Below are positions 48,201-59,049 of a DNA stretch of 64,000 nucleotides, piece after piece (the first letter of the stretch is position 1; each line of letters opens with the position of its first letter). The stretch spans positions 51,880,894 through 51,944,893 of the forward strand of contig NC_065880.2 in the NCBI RefSeq assembly GCF_932274485.2, given 5' to 3'. Source of the stretch: Patella vulgata. Lineage: Eukaryota > Mollusca > Gastropoda > Patellidae. The notes beneath the pieces are model-generated. The model worked only from the letters and a program-made list of their open reading frames with translations, had not been told where the DNA came from and did not search any database. Both the position numbers and the translations under genes were made by a program.

Positions 48201-51200
48201 TTATTCAGCAAAAAAATGGCGGGCTGGTAAACCTGGTTTACCACCTAATAAATCAGAATCATAATGTATTGAATCAAATGATATTTTCTCATAAGTATTT
48301 AATAATGTATTGAGTACATCCTCTTCTATTTTACTAAAATATTTAACTGGGGTATAACCATCGCGGATTGACCGACAGACAGTAACTACAGACGGTGCGG
48401 GTACATTCTTTAACAGACTCCCCATATTAGCTGTTCTAATCTCAATTTCACTCATAGTTGGTGTATGAAATATTACCATGGTACGATTTGGCCTATTAAA
48501 ACCAATACACAGTCGCATACCCATATCAGGTGAAAATTCGTAAGTGCTCTGTGAAACTGGTAGGCATAAGCCAACTTTTGAAATAGCAGTTAGTTGAGAA
48601 ACAGTAAGTCTGAACAGAGAATTGATAAGGATTAGAGTAATTTTCTTCAATGAGTATTCAACTTTTTTACACACTGACTTATCTAAAATGGGATTCTTCA
48701 AAGTATCGTAGAAATCTTCATATACAAGTTTAGAAGCATTCTTTTTAAATCCCAATCCATCAAGTGCTTTTCCTTCTTTGCGCTTATTGAGCTGATTAAC
48801 CAATTTGATTTGTTGTATTAAATCGTAAAATAAACTGTTGAATTGACTTTCTTGGCCAGAGTTACTTGGGCAGAATATGAGTTGAATTATTGCCGATAGC
48901 GCATCAACTGTCTGTGATGTCATTCCTACGTCATACAAAGGCATAATGGCGGCTTCACATCCATAATAATCTTCATCGATATCTAATATTATATTGTCAA
49001 GGGGGGATAACCAGTTATCTGATCTAGAGAGCTCTAAAGCTTTATCTTCACTAACAAGTTCTACAACAGCGGTCCTTTTAATCTCACAAGCATCCCTTGG
49101 TATTTCTGTCTCTCTACTGTGCTCGATTTCCATTAAATCATTTAAATGTACACAATAATTGGTCATATTCCTAAAATTTTGTATAAAATCCAGACAAACA
49201 CATACAGGATATTTATCACCTGGCGACAAACCTTTCACTAAACCCATGCGAATGTTGAACTGAACATGATCATTTTCCATCATAACCATACTAGATTCCC
49301 ATGGTGGCCACACCCATATGTATCGAGATATTAAACCCGCCTGAGCTGCTAGCTGGAATAAATGATGGAACATTTTGTTAAAAATGAAAACGTTTTTCAT
49401 TAATAACGATTCACTTGTGAAAACAGTTGTACAACGAATCAATCTGATTAAAACACAGATCCTATTTCGTTTCGTTTTTTATAGTTCAAAATTTCGTTTT
49501 ACTAGTTGATGTGAGGAATTAGCCAATGAAACGGTCTGTTACGTCAAGTTCTTGGCGTGCTCTGCACGGAACTGTGGGTAAACCCCTAGAAACGTCAACG
49601 CTGATTGATTAATCAATGTCTGGCGTCATAGGTCAAAAGCCGCTCGTATGACCCCTGACGCGACCTCGCAGTACAACTGGTCAGATCTTCATGTAGTGTA
49701 GGCCATCGTAAGTATAAAAAACCGAAACGGAATATAGATCTGTATTTTAGTCAGATTGACAACGAGTGAAATGATAGTAAAGTATAAACTTATACCTTAC
49801 TTTATTTTCATTACTTTACCTCATACAGTCAACGGCTCGCTAGCCTGGAGGTCGAGTGTCCGATCCCTGCATTGGCCTAGAAAGTTCATTCAGATTTTCC
49901 GGCGTGGTTTCCCCTTGTCAGTGATGCAGGATGGAGGGCCTAACAAGGACAGCTGTCTAGTCGTTCGGGTGGGACGAAAAACCGAGGTCCCGTGTACACA
50001 TTGGCGTGCACGTAAAAAATCCCTTGGCAGTTGGAATTCGATATAAGAGTAGGCCGTAGCGCCGCTGCCCGGGCAAAATTCCCCTCATAGCACACTGTAT
50101 GGCGTATGCCCGTCTTCATTAGCCCAGGTTAGGAGCAGAACAGTAGGACGTTAAACCCCATTTCATTTCATTTCATTTCATTTCATACAGTCAACGATGG
50201 AGTCAGTGCGACAGTAGTAGTGATAGTACTGGGAAAATCATATACAGAAACAAAAATGAATAGAAATGTGGTTTAACGTCCTACTTTTCAGAACAGACTG
50301 GACTAGCGATGAGGAAAATTTTGTCCGGATAGCGGTGTTACGGCATACTCTTATTTCGAATTCCAATTGTCAAGTGTGCACTCATGGATCTCGGTTTTTG
50401 TACCATCCGAATGAAAATACGGCGGCGTTACTGCCTACTCTTATATCGAATTCAAACTGTCAAGGCTTCTTTACGTGCACGCAAATCCGAACTACCAGAC
50501 TGCTGTCCTTGCCAGGCCCTCCGTCCTGCACCACTATCAAAACATAACTTGTCCACAGTGGTGAGATTGTGCCTCCCGGGGTAGCAGTGTAGGGTTGTCT
50601 GCTTAATATCATGACATGGACAGAGGAACACTTGTTATACTTACAGCTATAAATACGTCGTTCTGTTGCATCATGGCTGTAATTTCCTTTCTTGTTCTAG
50701 GATACTGAAACAGTGATATAATATCAAATACCGGTGGAGGCGCACCATCAGAATGTCCGTCTATGTGTAGCTGAATGGAAATAATATGGTTGTTAATGAG
50801 AAATATTATTTTCAGCAAGAAATAAATGTAATTAATTTTATGTACTTTCACGATCAAATAACTGTCTAGAATTTAGGTTCAGATCGATATTATCGTGCAC
50901 AAATTCATAACAATTGTACATTTTGTGGTGAAAGCATCAAGGTATGATCGTAGCAAGAGGTATGTATAGGTCGGAAGGTCGCGTGGGAACCAGTTGCACC
51001 ACTGACAAGGTAAATGAAATGGAGTTTTACAGGGTCGTATTAAGGGATCGGGCGCCGGAGGTGGATCCTTTCGAAGGGCCGTAGCGACAGGGGTTTGAGG
51101 TTCCTTCCTAAGAAAAATTTGAAAATTCGTTGGCCGTAGCGCAGCTGTTCGGGCTAAATTTCCCATATAGCACACTTCATTAACCGGGTTGGTTGAGAAA

Positions 51201-54200
51201 AGTAAGAACCCCCATGTTATGGGCATCTTGGTTGTACTGTAAGCATCTGACATTTTCCGTGTGGCAAAGCAGAGAAGAAACCCACATTTTAAAAAAAATA
51301 TGGGAGCTTATACAAACGGTACAATTATTTGGCACGGCTTTCCTGAAAGCATAACTGATACGGATTAATAAGCAATATTTGCACAAAACAGGTAATTTCA
51401 ATAAAGATGGGGGAAACTAAATGGACAGTGATTCTGCAATGGTTAATCTCCCACTCCACGGAATCAAAATTGTTGGAAGTGGAAAGTTACATCAATTGTA
51501 AATGAGGACTTAAACATCATTATGCAAGAGCTTACTCTGCGTATTACAGGTCTTTCTTTAGGCCTGAAATGTTTTCTAAATTATTAATTAGACATTAATT
51601 CACTTATCCAGGCCATAATCAGCTCTCGATGGCATAGGATTTCTCCGATATTAAATAGATTAGAACGGTTCAGCCATATTTTAATTTTATTTAAGAATGG
51701 AGGAGCGAGACTTAGCTTCGAACAACCAGTACGGTGGTTGCAATTATGGCACACGTCTTGTAAAACCTTCAAAGGCTAATATCTTCGCCCGCAATAGAGT
51801 AATTGGAATGAAATTTTCAAATTATTCATTTTACATTATCTATTTTCGAACTATTATAGCAAGAATGGCTAGCGCTTTATCCAAATCTTGCATAATGTAT
51901 CTATAAAGTATTTGGAAAAATTTGTTTGAAAAAATTACTTAAAAGCAAATGTTTGAATTTTAATTGTTGAATATTAACTGTAGCCCAGGGGCCGACAGAA
52001 TTTTAATCTGGGTGTGATACTACGCATGGGAATTCATCTTATTTATTAATCTGTGACAACTTCTGCAAGTGATAATTTTGCCTACATCGATATATTGTTG
52101 TAGTGAATATACATAAATTAGCAAATATATGACTATGTCCTCATATTTTCCACACTGATTAGCAGTGAATATTTCGTTAGGCCCCTACAATCACCGATAA
52201 GGATGACATCGATGCGACTTAATAAGCCACAAATATTAACTTTTTTTTCCTCTGACAAATTAAATTCTAAAACAATTTTTTTTTTATGTATTAGAAAAAA
52301 AAAGACGTTTGAAGTATTAAATTTGTAGGTAAAAATTATTTCCTATTTAGTGTAAATGGGTATTAAAATGAGTATAACTAAAAGGCACCCTTCTGCCCGA
52401 ACTAGTAACGTCTTATGTAAACAATGCACGTCCCATTGAGTCAATGATTGACGCCGCGTGACGTGACGTCACGTGTTGAAGGACGTCATCTTTTACAGGG
52501 ATATTAGAAGAATTTCGTAATCTTCTGTGAAACAGATTACATATTTTCATCAAGCGTCCGCGCTTAGTCAAGTTTGACCTCCTATCGGCGATTTTGTCAC
52601 GACCAATCATGTCCGTCAGGTCAAGCTCACACGCAATCTGAGTCAATATAGTTCACTGAACGCATAACAGTTTTAACTAATTTGAGTTTTGAAAAACTGG
52701 CGTGTATTGTGATATCCAATCAAGGCAATCAAACGTATACACAGATATATTCATATGAAGTATTTGGGATTTTTCCATTCTATTTTTGCAGTGTTTGTTT
52801 ACCTCATTAAAGATACATTATGGGAGATTAGATAAATGCCTGACAGTTCTTACAATAATAGTTAAAAACTAGATAATGTAAAGGGAATTTGCTGAAAATT
52901 TCAGTCAAATTGATCCATCCTGAACCGAGAATTTTGCGATGGAATTTTCGGCCTAGCCTCGATCATCATTACTAAAGTCGGTGCGATAAAAAACATAGTC
53001 TCGATTATCCATTTCATGATTTAATCATGAATAAAAGCTGAGCAGCAAATCGGATCCTAATACAGTAAATATCACAGGCCATCGATAACATCGAGAGTTG
53101 ATTATGGTCTGGATAAGTGAATTAAGGTCTAATTAATAATTTAGATAACATTTCAGGCCTAAAGAAATACCTGCAATAGGCAGATATAGCTCTGCATAAT
53201 GCATGTTTAATTTATTTAGTAACCGATGCATAATTTTGAGACCGACTGCACTTATTTTGAGACCTACTATTTTATTTTCTCCTATACACCCACCCACTGA
53301 TATCTTGGCCTATGTGAACTAATGAATGTTGGATCACTCATTGCTCTTGGCTCGTGGTGCCTATAACTACTGGACACAGACACAAGGGCCCTTTTTACTT
53401 ATTCAAGGGCCCCCTTTTCTTGGACTTTATGGCCCTTTTCCTGTACTTGGGGCCCCTCTACTGGACTCGTGGGCCCTGTCTTAGGGTATCCATATCAAAT
53501 ATTTTCCCCGGATTCCGTGTTTTCTTTTGGTTTTATTTTTAGAGATTTTTTTTCGGGTCAAAAGCTAGCGCATCTGGCGCCTCCGCTATAATCCACTGCT
53601 GGGGGTTTAACGCTCTTCTGTTCTGCTCCGAATGGACTAATGAAGACGGACATACGCCATACGGTGTGCCATGAGGGAAAGGTGGCCTACTCTTATATAG
53701 AATTCCAGCTGCCAGGGGTTATTTTACGTGCATGTCAATATGCACGCGGGACCTCGGATTTTCGTCCCATCCGAATGGATATACGTTGTCATTTGCCAGG
53801 CTCTCTGTCCTACATCAATGACAAGGAGGAACCACGCCAAAAAATTAGAAATGATATTAATAGTTTATAATACTTACTAAAACATTTCCTTGTTTTGGTA
53901 TTAAATTTCTTTCTGAAGATCTAAACCAGTATGGTAATACTAAAATGATTTTAATTAAAGCTTGGATTAGAAGGAAGTCAGTAAGAAGATATAACGATTA
54001 CCACGAATTCAATGCATATAATTAGCTTATAATCATTTAAAATCACCGAAAATAATTTTATTCCACGAAGTTAATTATTATTGTTTTAAAAACAATTTAA
54101 AAATGTTTTGCAAAAATATTTAATTCAACTGCTTACCTTCATGATGCTCTTCTACAATATAAACTGGTGTTAAATCTAAGGTTTTCTTCTTTATATTTCC

Positions 54201-54392
54201 TTTTGGAATAAATGGTTGCTGCCCATACTGACACCGCTGGTAAGAGTGACTGTCCTCGTGTATATTCTTCCATTGCCAAAAGAAAATAAAAACCACAGAC
54301 CAGAGGATGAATAGGGTTAATAATAATTCATTTGTTTTGCATGGAAAAATCGTGGATCTACGAATCTTGAACATTTTAAAAACAAATATCAA
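48201..54392 (-). CDS. UPF0489 (C5orf22-like) family protein, copy B, membrane-anchored
   Basis: Minus-strand exons: 54392 (or 54374)-54137, 53939-53878, 50770-50645 and 49352-48201. Intron sites and phases are identical to copy A, giving ~525-531 residues. MFKIRRST at 54374 aligns best with the start of copy A; the upstream ATG at 54392 is in frame. A membrane segment (LLLTLFILWSVVFIFFWQW) precedes LTPVYIVEEHHE, LPYWF, LHIDGHSDGAPPP, GLISRYIWVWPPWE and LDIDEDYYGCEAA. The likely metal-binding motifs HIDGHSD and LDIDED are kept, so the copy looks functional. The mid-region is well diverged from copy A, yet the last ~90 codons are almost identical. Exon 2 and exon 3 lengths (62 and 126) equal those of copy A. 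Confidence 0.92.
49441..49650 (+). repeat. Direct repeat in intron 3 of UPF0489 copy B, partner of 39444-39700
   Basis: Same orientation on the window as 39444-39700, although the host genes are inverted, so it was not carried by the gene duplication. The CRE-like site is altered here (TGGCGTCA). It starts ~90 bp from the exon 4 acceptor. Confidence 0.75.
49835..50182 (+). repeat. SINE-2, long copy with 14-bp TSD and (ATTTC)n tail
   Basis: Starts in the tRNA-like head (gctcgctagcctggaggtcg) with the B-box region 'gtgtccgatccctgc', then 'ttccccttgtcagtgatgca', 'cacattggcgtgcacgtaaa', 'gccgtagcgccgctgcccgg' and 'aacagtaggacgttaaaccc'. The tail is four ATTTC repeats. TCATACAGTCAACG flanks it at 49821-49834 and 50183-50196. 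It is slightly 5'-truncated. Best reference copy of SINE-2. Confidence 0.93.
50266..50550 (-). repeat. SINE-2, reverse copy with internal duplication
   Basis: 'gtggtttaacgtcctacttt', then 'cggatagcggtgttacggca', 'tactcttatttcgaattcca' and a second copy of that block at ~50423, then 'cttctttacgtgcacgcaaa' and 'ccaggccctccgtcctgcac'. It lies in intron 3 of UPF0489 copy B. Confidence 0.75.
51510..51907 (-). mobile_element. Family A MITE, reverse copy
   Basis: Left end 'ttaaacatcattatgcaaga', right end 'cttgcataatgtatctataa'. Internal 'ggtctttctttaggcctgaa' and 'ataatcagctctcgatggca'. It lies in intron 2 of UPF0489 copy B. A SINE-2 fragment (gccgtagcgcagctgttcgg) lies upstream at 51130-51180. 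Confidence 0.78.
52461..52474. promoter_or_regulatory. CRE/E-box-like palindrome
   Basis: ACGTGACGTCACGT is a perfect 14-bp palindrome combining TGACGTCA with CACGTG-like ends, preceded by another GTGACGT. It lies in the large intron 2 of copy B. It could mark a regulatory site; nothing else here shows a promoter. Confidence 0.35.
52807..53210 (+). mobile_element. Family A MITE, full-length sense copy
   Basis: TTAAAGATACATTATGGGAG at the left, 'ctctgcataatgcatgttta' ending in TTAA at the right (404 bp). Internal order is as in 6051-6455. Intron 2 of copy B. Confidence 0.8.
53600..53840 (-). repeat. SINE-2, reverse copy
   Basis: 'gggtttaacgctcttctgtt', 'ctgctccgaatggactaatg', 'catacgccatacggtgtgcc', 'attttacgtgcatgtcaata' and 'tcgtcccatccgaatgga' run in reverse SINE-2 order. 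The head is missing. It lies close to exon 2 of copy B. Confidence 0.8.
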
Positions 54393-54824
54393 TGATAATA
54401 TAAATGTATCATAAAGTTGATAATAACTGTACCCTGCTCCTACTCTCTTTATTTCTACTAAATAATTTCTCTATTTAATTATAGATCTATCACAGACAAA
54501 AATCTGGCAATCTGATATGTGCATAGGAAACAGCTTGCATCATTTTTGCCTGGAGATGTGAAATTCTATTAAAATGATCAATCACTCCATTCCAATTCTA
54601 GTAGGTGCGAAATGCTATATTGTTCTTAGCGCTAAATCTATACGCAGTTTGTCAAACCTTTGAAAGCTTGCGGGTGTTCTAAAAGTATTCCTGGCAAATA
54701 TGACACAAACACGGTTGACTTAGTGATCCCTTTACAGAGGTGGCCTTTTAGGGAGGTCGTAATAAAATAAACTGATGATACTATAAAAAAGGTATGGAAG
54801 GATATTGTGGCCATTTCACGAGAA

Positions 54825-55045
54825 GTCGAGGGCGAGAGTGCGAGAACACGAGGAAATAGGGCGAGAATGCGAGGATCTCGCCCCGAGAACACGAGATTAT
54901 TTTCACCTCGACTTCTCGCTCCCTCGAGTTCTCGTTTCCTCGTGTTTTCGCCTTTGAAAATCCTCGTGTTCTCGTGTTTTCGCCTTTGAAAATCCTCGTG
55001 TTCTCGCCTTTGAAAATCCTCGACTTCTCGCTCCCTCGCGTTCTC
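54825..55045. repeat. Minisatellite of 'ctcgtgttctcg' type with an inverted half
   Basis: Units such as 'cctcgtgttctcgcctttga' plus 'aaat' repeat on the right; the left part (cgagaacacgag, gggcgagaatgcgagg) is their reverse complement. The whole can fold. Frames on both strands are artefacts of this composition. It lies just upstream of UPF0489 copy B. Confidence 0.85.
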
Positions 55046-55184
55046 GCCTTTGTTTGAAACTTTGAGTTAATCTCGTCCTCTCGCTCGGAAGTGCAGTTTA
55101 TGCGCATGTTCACTGACTACCGTATCGGCATTTATATTTGGACATGGATTCAAATAGACGGAAATGTTTGAAGTTCTAGAAAAT

Positions 55185-55709
55185 TTAAACATACATTATG
55201 CAAGAGCAAAATTTGATTATTGCAAGTCTTAATTTAGGCTTCAGATGTTATAGAAATTATAAATTAGTTCTTTATTTAAACAACAAGCCCAAAATCAACT
55301 TTGTAGACCCACGGATGGCTCGGCTACAGCTCGGATTTAAATAGGATTTCACTTATTGATAAATTCAAATATGGCGCACCCTGATGAGAATACGTCAGTT
55401 AGATAGAGGCTAAATGATAGAGTGTACTTAGCGAGGCCGCTGTAGATCGTTTCCGCATGCCATTGAAAACTTTACTTGATAATCGAGATATGTAGGTGGA
55501 GTTAACGCCTGTCAATCAAACGTTCGAGCCAAAATGAAGGCACATTTCACTACCATTTCTAGTCAAATTTTACAACGATGATAACTATGTTCAGAATAAA
55601 GTAATTTGACTGAAATTTTCAATATATTCTTCTTTCATCATCTACTCTTGAACTGTTATAGCAAGAATGGCCAACTCTCTATAAAAAATCTCCCATAATG
55701 TATCTTTAA
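55185..55709 (-). mobile_element. Family A MITE, longest copy (525 bp)
   Basis: Left end TTAAACATACATTATGCAAG, right end 'cccataatgtatctttaa', TTAA at both ends. It is ~120 bp longer than the others because of extra internal sequence around 55390-55530. Confidence 0.78.
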
Positions 55710-55804
55710 TAGTCCTAAACAATTTTAATCTCTTCTTACACAGATAGAATTGTATTCTGTAATCGATTTTAAGTCTTCAGTCGAACCTTTCTTTGCTCTC
55801 TAAC

Positions 55805-56240
55805 TTCACCAACGTTCATCGGGTTTTTTGATTTGATGCATGGTCTTGTCAGTGCTGTAGGGCGGAGATCCTGACAAGGGACAACGTATAGTCGTTCGAA
55901 TGGGATTTAAAAAAACGGGGTCCCGTATCCGGAATCAAATTGAAGTTGGTTCTACGGTGGCTCAGTGAGTAGGACGTTTGCTCTCTAATTTCATCAAAGT
56001 TCATCGTGATTTTTCTGGCGGTATCGACCCTTGTCAGTGGTGTAGGACGGAGAGCCTGGGAAGAGACAACGTATAATCGTTCGGATGGAATAGAAATAAC
56101 CGAGATCCCGTGTCCGGAATCTAAATGAAGTAGGAACTACGGTGGGTCAGTGAGTGGGACGTTTGCTCTCTTACTTCAGTGGTGTAGGAGGAAAGACCTG
56201 GCAAGGGACCACGTATAGCCCCAGGCAACGAAACATACGT
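55805..56240 (+). repeat. Three tandem SINE-2 5'-half segments
   Basis: 'tacggtggctcagtgagtag' and 'gacgtttgctctctaa' start units near 55955 and 56138; an earlier partial unit ends near 55945. Each has 'gtcagtggtgtaggacggag' and 'cgttcggatggaa'-type blocks. Tandem head duplications rather than separate insertions. Confidence 0.7.
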
Positions 56241-56244
56241 CCAA

Positions 56245-56318
56245 GTGGTGCAGAAAGAGAGATAGAGAGAGGGGGGGGGGGTGTTAACGTCCACTCGACA
56301 CAATCTAGGTTAATACGG
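56245..56318 (-). repeat. SINE-1 3' end fragment
   Basis: (GA)n and a G-run, then 'gttaacgtccactcgacaca' and 'atctagg', which is the reverse of the SINE-1 end. The rest is missing. Confidence 0.7.
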
Positions 56319-56439
56319 TTAATGATATGTAGCTACACCCATACAATTGTGATGGGGCTATTGGTTTACTTATTATTAAAACTTGCCGCTTTTAGAAATA
56401 AATTCTCAAAACGGCGTCGTTCGAAGAGTCCATAAAACA

Positions 56440-57480
56440 GTGTATTTAAGTTAATTGTAAATCGTCGTCTGAATCTGTTTTGTCATCTGGGGTTCCTCAA
56501 GGTTCCGTTTTTGGTCCGATTTTATTTACCCTTTATACGTCACCATTAGGTGATATTATCAGAAAATATGATCTCAGCTTCCATTTGTATGCCGATGATA
56601 CTCAGTTATATATTTCATTTACACCTAATAATTATTGTCCATCTTCTTTCAAAATTGCAACTTGAGAACTGTATTAGTGAAATTAGAAAATGGATGGCAA
56701 AGAACTTTCTAAAATTGAATGATGATAAAACCGAATATTTGTTATTAGGCTCGAGGCATCAATTAAGTAAATTTGCACATGATAACCCCCCTGTTGTAAT
56801 TGGTAATTGTGATATATTTCCATCTTATTCTGCTCGTAATATTGGCACAATCTTTGATAGTTTTATGCTTATGGGAGCTCATGTTAATGATATTTGTAAA
56901 TTGTGCTATTTTAATATCAGAAATATAGGTAAAATACGTAAATTTGTAACTGTAGAGGCCACTAAGTCACTTGTTAATTGTCTGGTCACTTCTCGATTAG
57001 ATAACTTTAATTCACTTTTAGTTGATTTACCTTTAAAGCTTATAGATAAATTACAAAAAGTACAGAATACTGCAGCTAGACTTGTTACTTTAACTAAGAA
57101 ATGCGACCACATAACTCCTGTTTTATATAATTTACACTGGTTACCTGTTATATATCGAATTGATTTTATGATTTTATTACTTACTTTTAAATGTTTAAAT
57201 AATTTAGCTTCTGTTTACCTCTCAGATCTTTTAGAACTTGCCGAACATTACGTACCGGTACATCAGATAAACTACTTTTAAAGCCCAAAACTGTTCAACT
57301 AGTCTCTTATGGTCAGCGCTCTTTTAGTTATCAAGCACCTGTTTTATGGAATAATCTACCATTAAGTTTAAGATGTTGTACATCTCTATATTCTTTTAAA
57401 AAACAACTTAAAACACATTTATTTAATCAGGCTTTTAACGGACTCTGTATACAATACAATCATTAACATGTCCATAATCT
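56440..57480 (+). mobile_element. LINE 3' part (CR1/L2-like) with RT and C-terminal domain
   Basis: Frames give [35 protein letters not shown] (YADD box), CISEIRKWMAKNFLKLNDDK, TSRLDNFNSLLVDLP, KLQKVQNTAARLVTLTKKCD, ITPVLYNLHWLPVIYRIDFM and then VSYGQRSFSYQAPVLWNNLP in another frame, ending LKTHLFNQAF. Frame changes fall near 56655 and 57270. It ends in an AT-rich (ataataacaataataa) tail, as expected of LINEs. It is much longer than the other copies here and only lightly damaged, but the 5' RT part is absent. Confidence 0.92.
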
Positions 57481-57589
57481 TGTTGTTTATTAATGATTAT
57501 ATTGTCACTTTGTAAAGTGCCCCTGAACATGTTAAATATGAAAGGGCGCACTATCAATATGTTGTAATATATAATAATAACAATAATAA

Positions 57590-58500
57590 CGACGAATGGC
57601 TTTTTTAAATGACAATTTAAGCAGCTTTTCAGCGCCTTACAACGCCTCGATTTAAAATGAGATGATTTGTACCCATTTCACTTTCAGGCAGGATTACATG
57701 CGTAATTGTACTTTTTGTAGTTGGATTGTGACAGAAATGTTATAAATAACAATAATCAATCGTTGTTTTGATAAAAAAAAAAATGCTGCCAATTGCGCTT
57801 AATGAAGCCCGATATGTTTCCCGTTTGCCACGTAAATAGGCCTAGCACCATCTGTTATCTCGAACCACGGAGTGTTGAGAGGCGGCTGGGGTCTCTTATC
57901 TAGGACTAGTATAATAAAGTTCAAAGTCTTGTTACTACTGGTCTGAGCCTGCCAATAAGCTTTAGAGTTATCTCCTCTACCGTCATGTTGTCGAAATTTT
58001 TGCACTTAATGGTGTTATTGAAAAGTATATTTTACAACGAGTCTCGTAATGGCTGATCAGTTTAATTGTATTTTATGTAGGCCTATATTCTATTTGAAAA
58101 TAGTGTTGAATTAGTATAAATGTGTGTCAGCTGTCGCAAGAAATGATTCCTTTGGCAAACAAAGAAGAATCATGCCCATTGAGGTTGAATTGATTCATTG
58201 AAAAATAGTCGGTAAGAATTCCAAAATAGCCTTAGAACAGAGGTGGGGATGAGTAGTATTTTCATATTATTGCAGCAGCTGTCATCGGACACCGTCCGAT
58301 CAGAGACAGTTCCTAAAGGAACTAGCTAGGCTACATACACATTTACTAACAGGAAAAACAGTATGATAATCATTTCAGTAATGTAGACAATAAAATATGT
58401 ATATACACATTTACCTCAAACAGGTTTGACAATGACACAACATTCAACACAAAATGATGAATGGGTATAAATGTTATAAATACATAAATAACAGGAAGAC
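57590..58500. other. Intergenic stretch, nothing firmly recognised
   Basis: One minus-strand frame (58005-57799; FIILVLDKRPQPPLNTPWFE) has gene-like composition but no family match or splice context I can support. Confidence 0.3.
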
Positions 58501-58974
58501 TTAAAGGAGCTAAATCGCTAACATTTGGGACCTAGAAATTGACAAAAGTGGGTCGCAACGCATATAATGCTGTAATATGATTTTTATGAATGTATATAAA
58601 CTGATTTACATTCAATGGTTTCCGTTTTTACTCCAATTTCAACTCTGTTATGTTCGGCGAAATAAGCCAGCAGTCTCAAGCGAGCGCAAATTTCTAGCGT
58701 CTGGTTATTCCAGTCACATACGCCGTTTGATTTGGTGCAATGTGTCTAGACTCGTCCATCGAGTCTCTTGATGCAACTGGGGCTGAAGCGCATTATGGTA
58801 CACGATTCGTGTACCAATGGTAAAATGTTTTTTTTGTCTTAAATATTGGATATCAAAAGCCCATCTTTTCCCGGTAAGATCACAACATGAATGTTGATTT
58901 AATTTGACAAATAAATCGTGTTTTCAATGTTGAAGATTTTGGATGATATTGAGTTAGAGACTTAGCTACTTTAA
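58501..58974 (+). mobile_element. Family C TTAA-flanked MITE, full-length copy
   Basis: Left TIR TTAAAGGAGCTAAATCGC and right end 'gagacttagctactttaa' are inverted repeats; TTAA lies at both ends (474 bp). Internal blocks: 'tgggacctagaaattgacaa', 'gttatgttcggcgaaataag', 'cgcattatggtacacgattc', 'cccatcttttcccgg'. No coding frame. Related copies at 1005-1317 and 41551-42590. Confidence 0.85.
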
Positions 58975-59049
58975 TACTAGTATAGGTGTTGACATGGAAA
59001 TATGATATAGGAATGCTAGAATAATTATATGAATCAAGTAATAAAATAT

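Noticed and set aside
39444-49650. Pair of long terminal repeats around a 10-kb element
   Set aside because: The two ~210-250-bp copies have no typical TG..CA ends that I can define and no retroelement coding between them.
52413-52646. 77-codon minus-strand frame in intron 2 of copy B
   Set aside because: No homology recognised; likely chance opening in a GC-richer stretch.
54638-55113. Arg/Glu-rich frames on both strands (TRGFSKAKTRGNENSR)
   Set aside because: Minisatellite composition, open on both strands.
57799-58005. Minus-strand frame with FIILVLDKRPQPPLNTPWFE
   Set aside because: Looks protein-like but I recognise no family, and no flanking exon could be joined; left unannotated.
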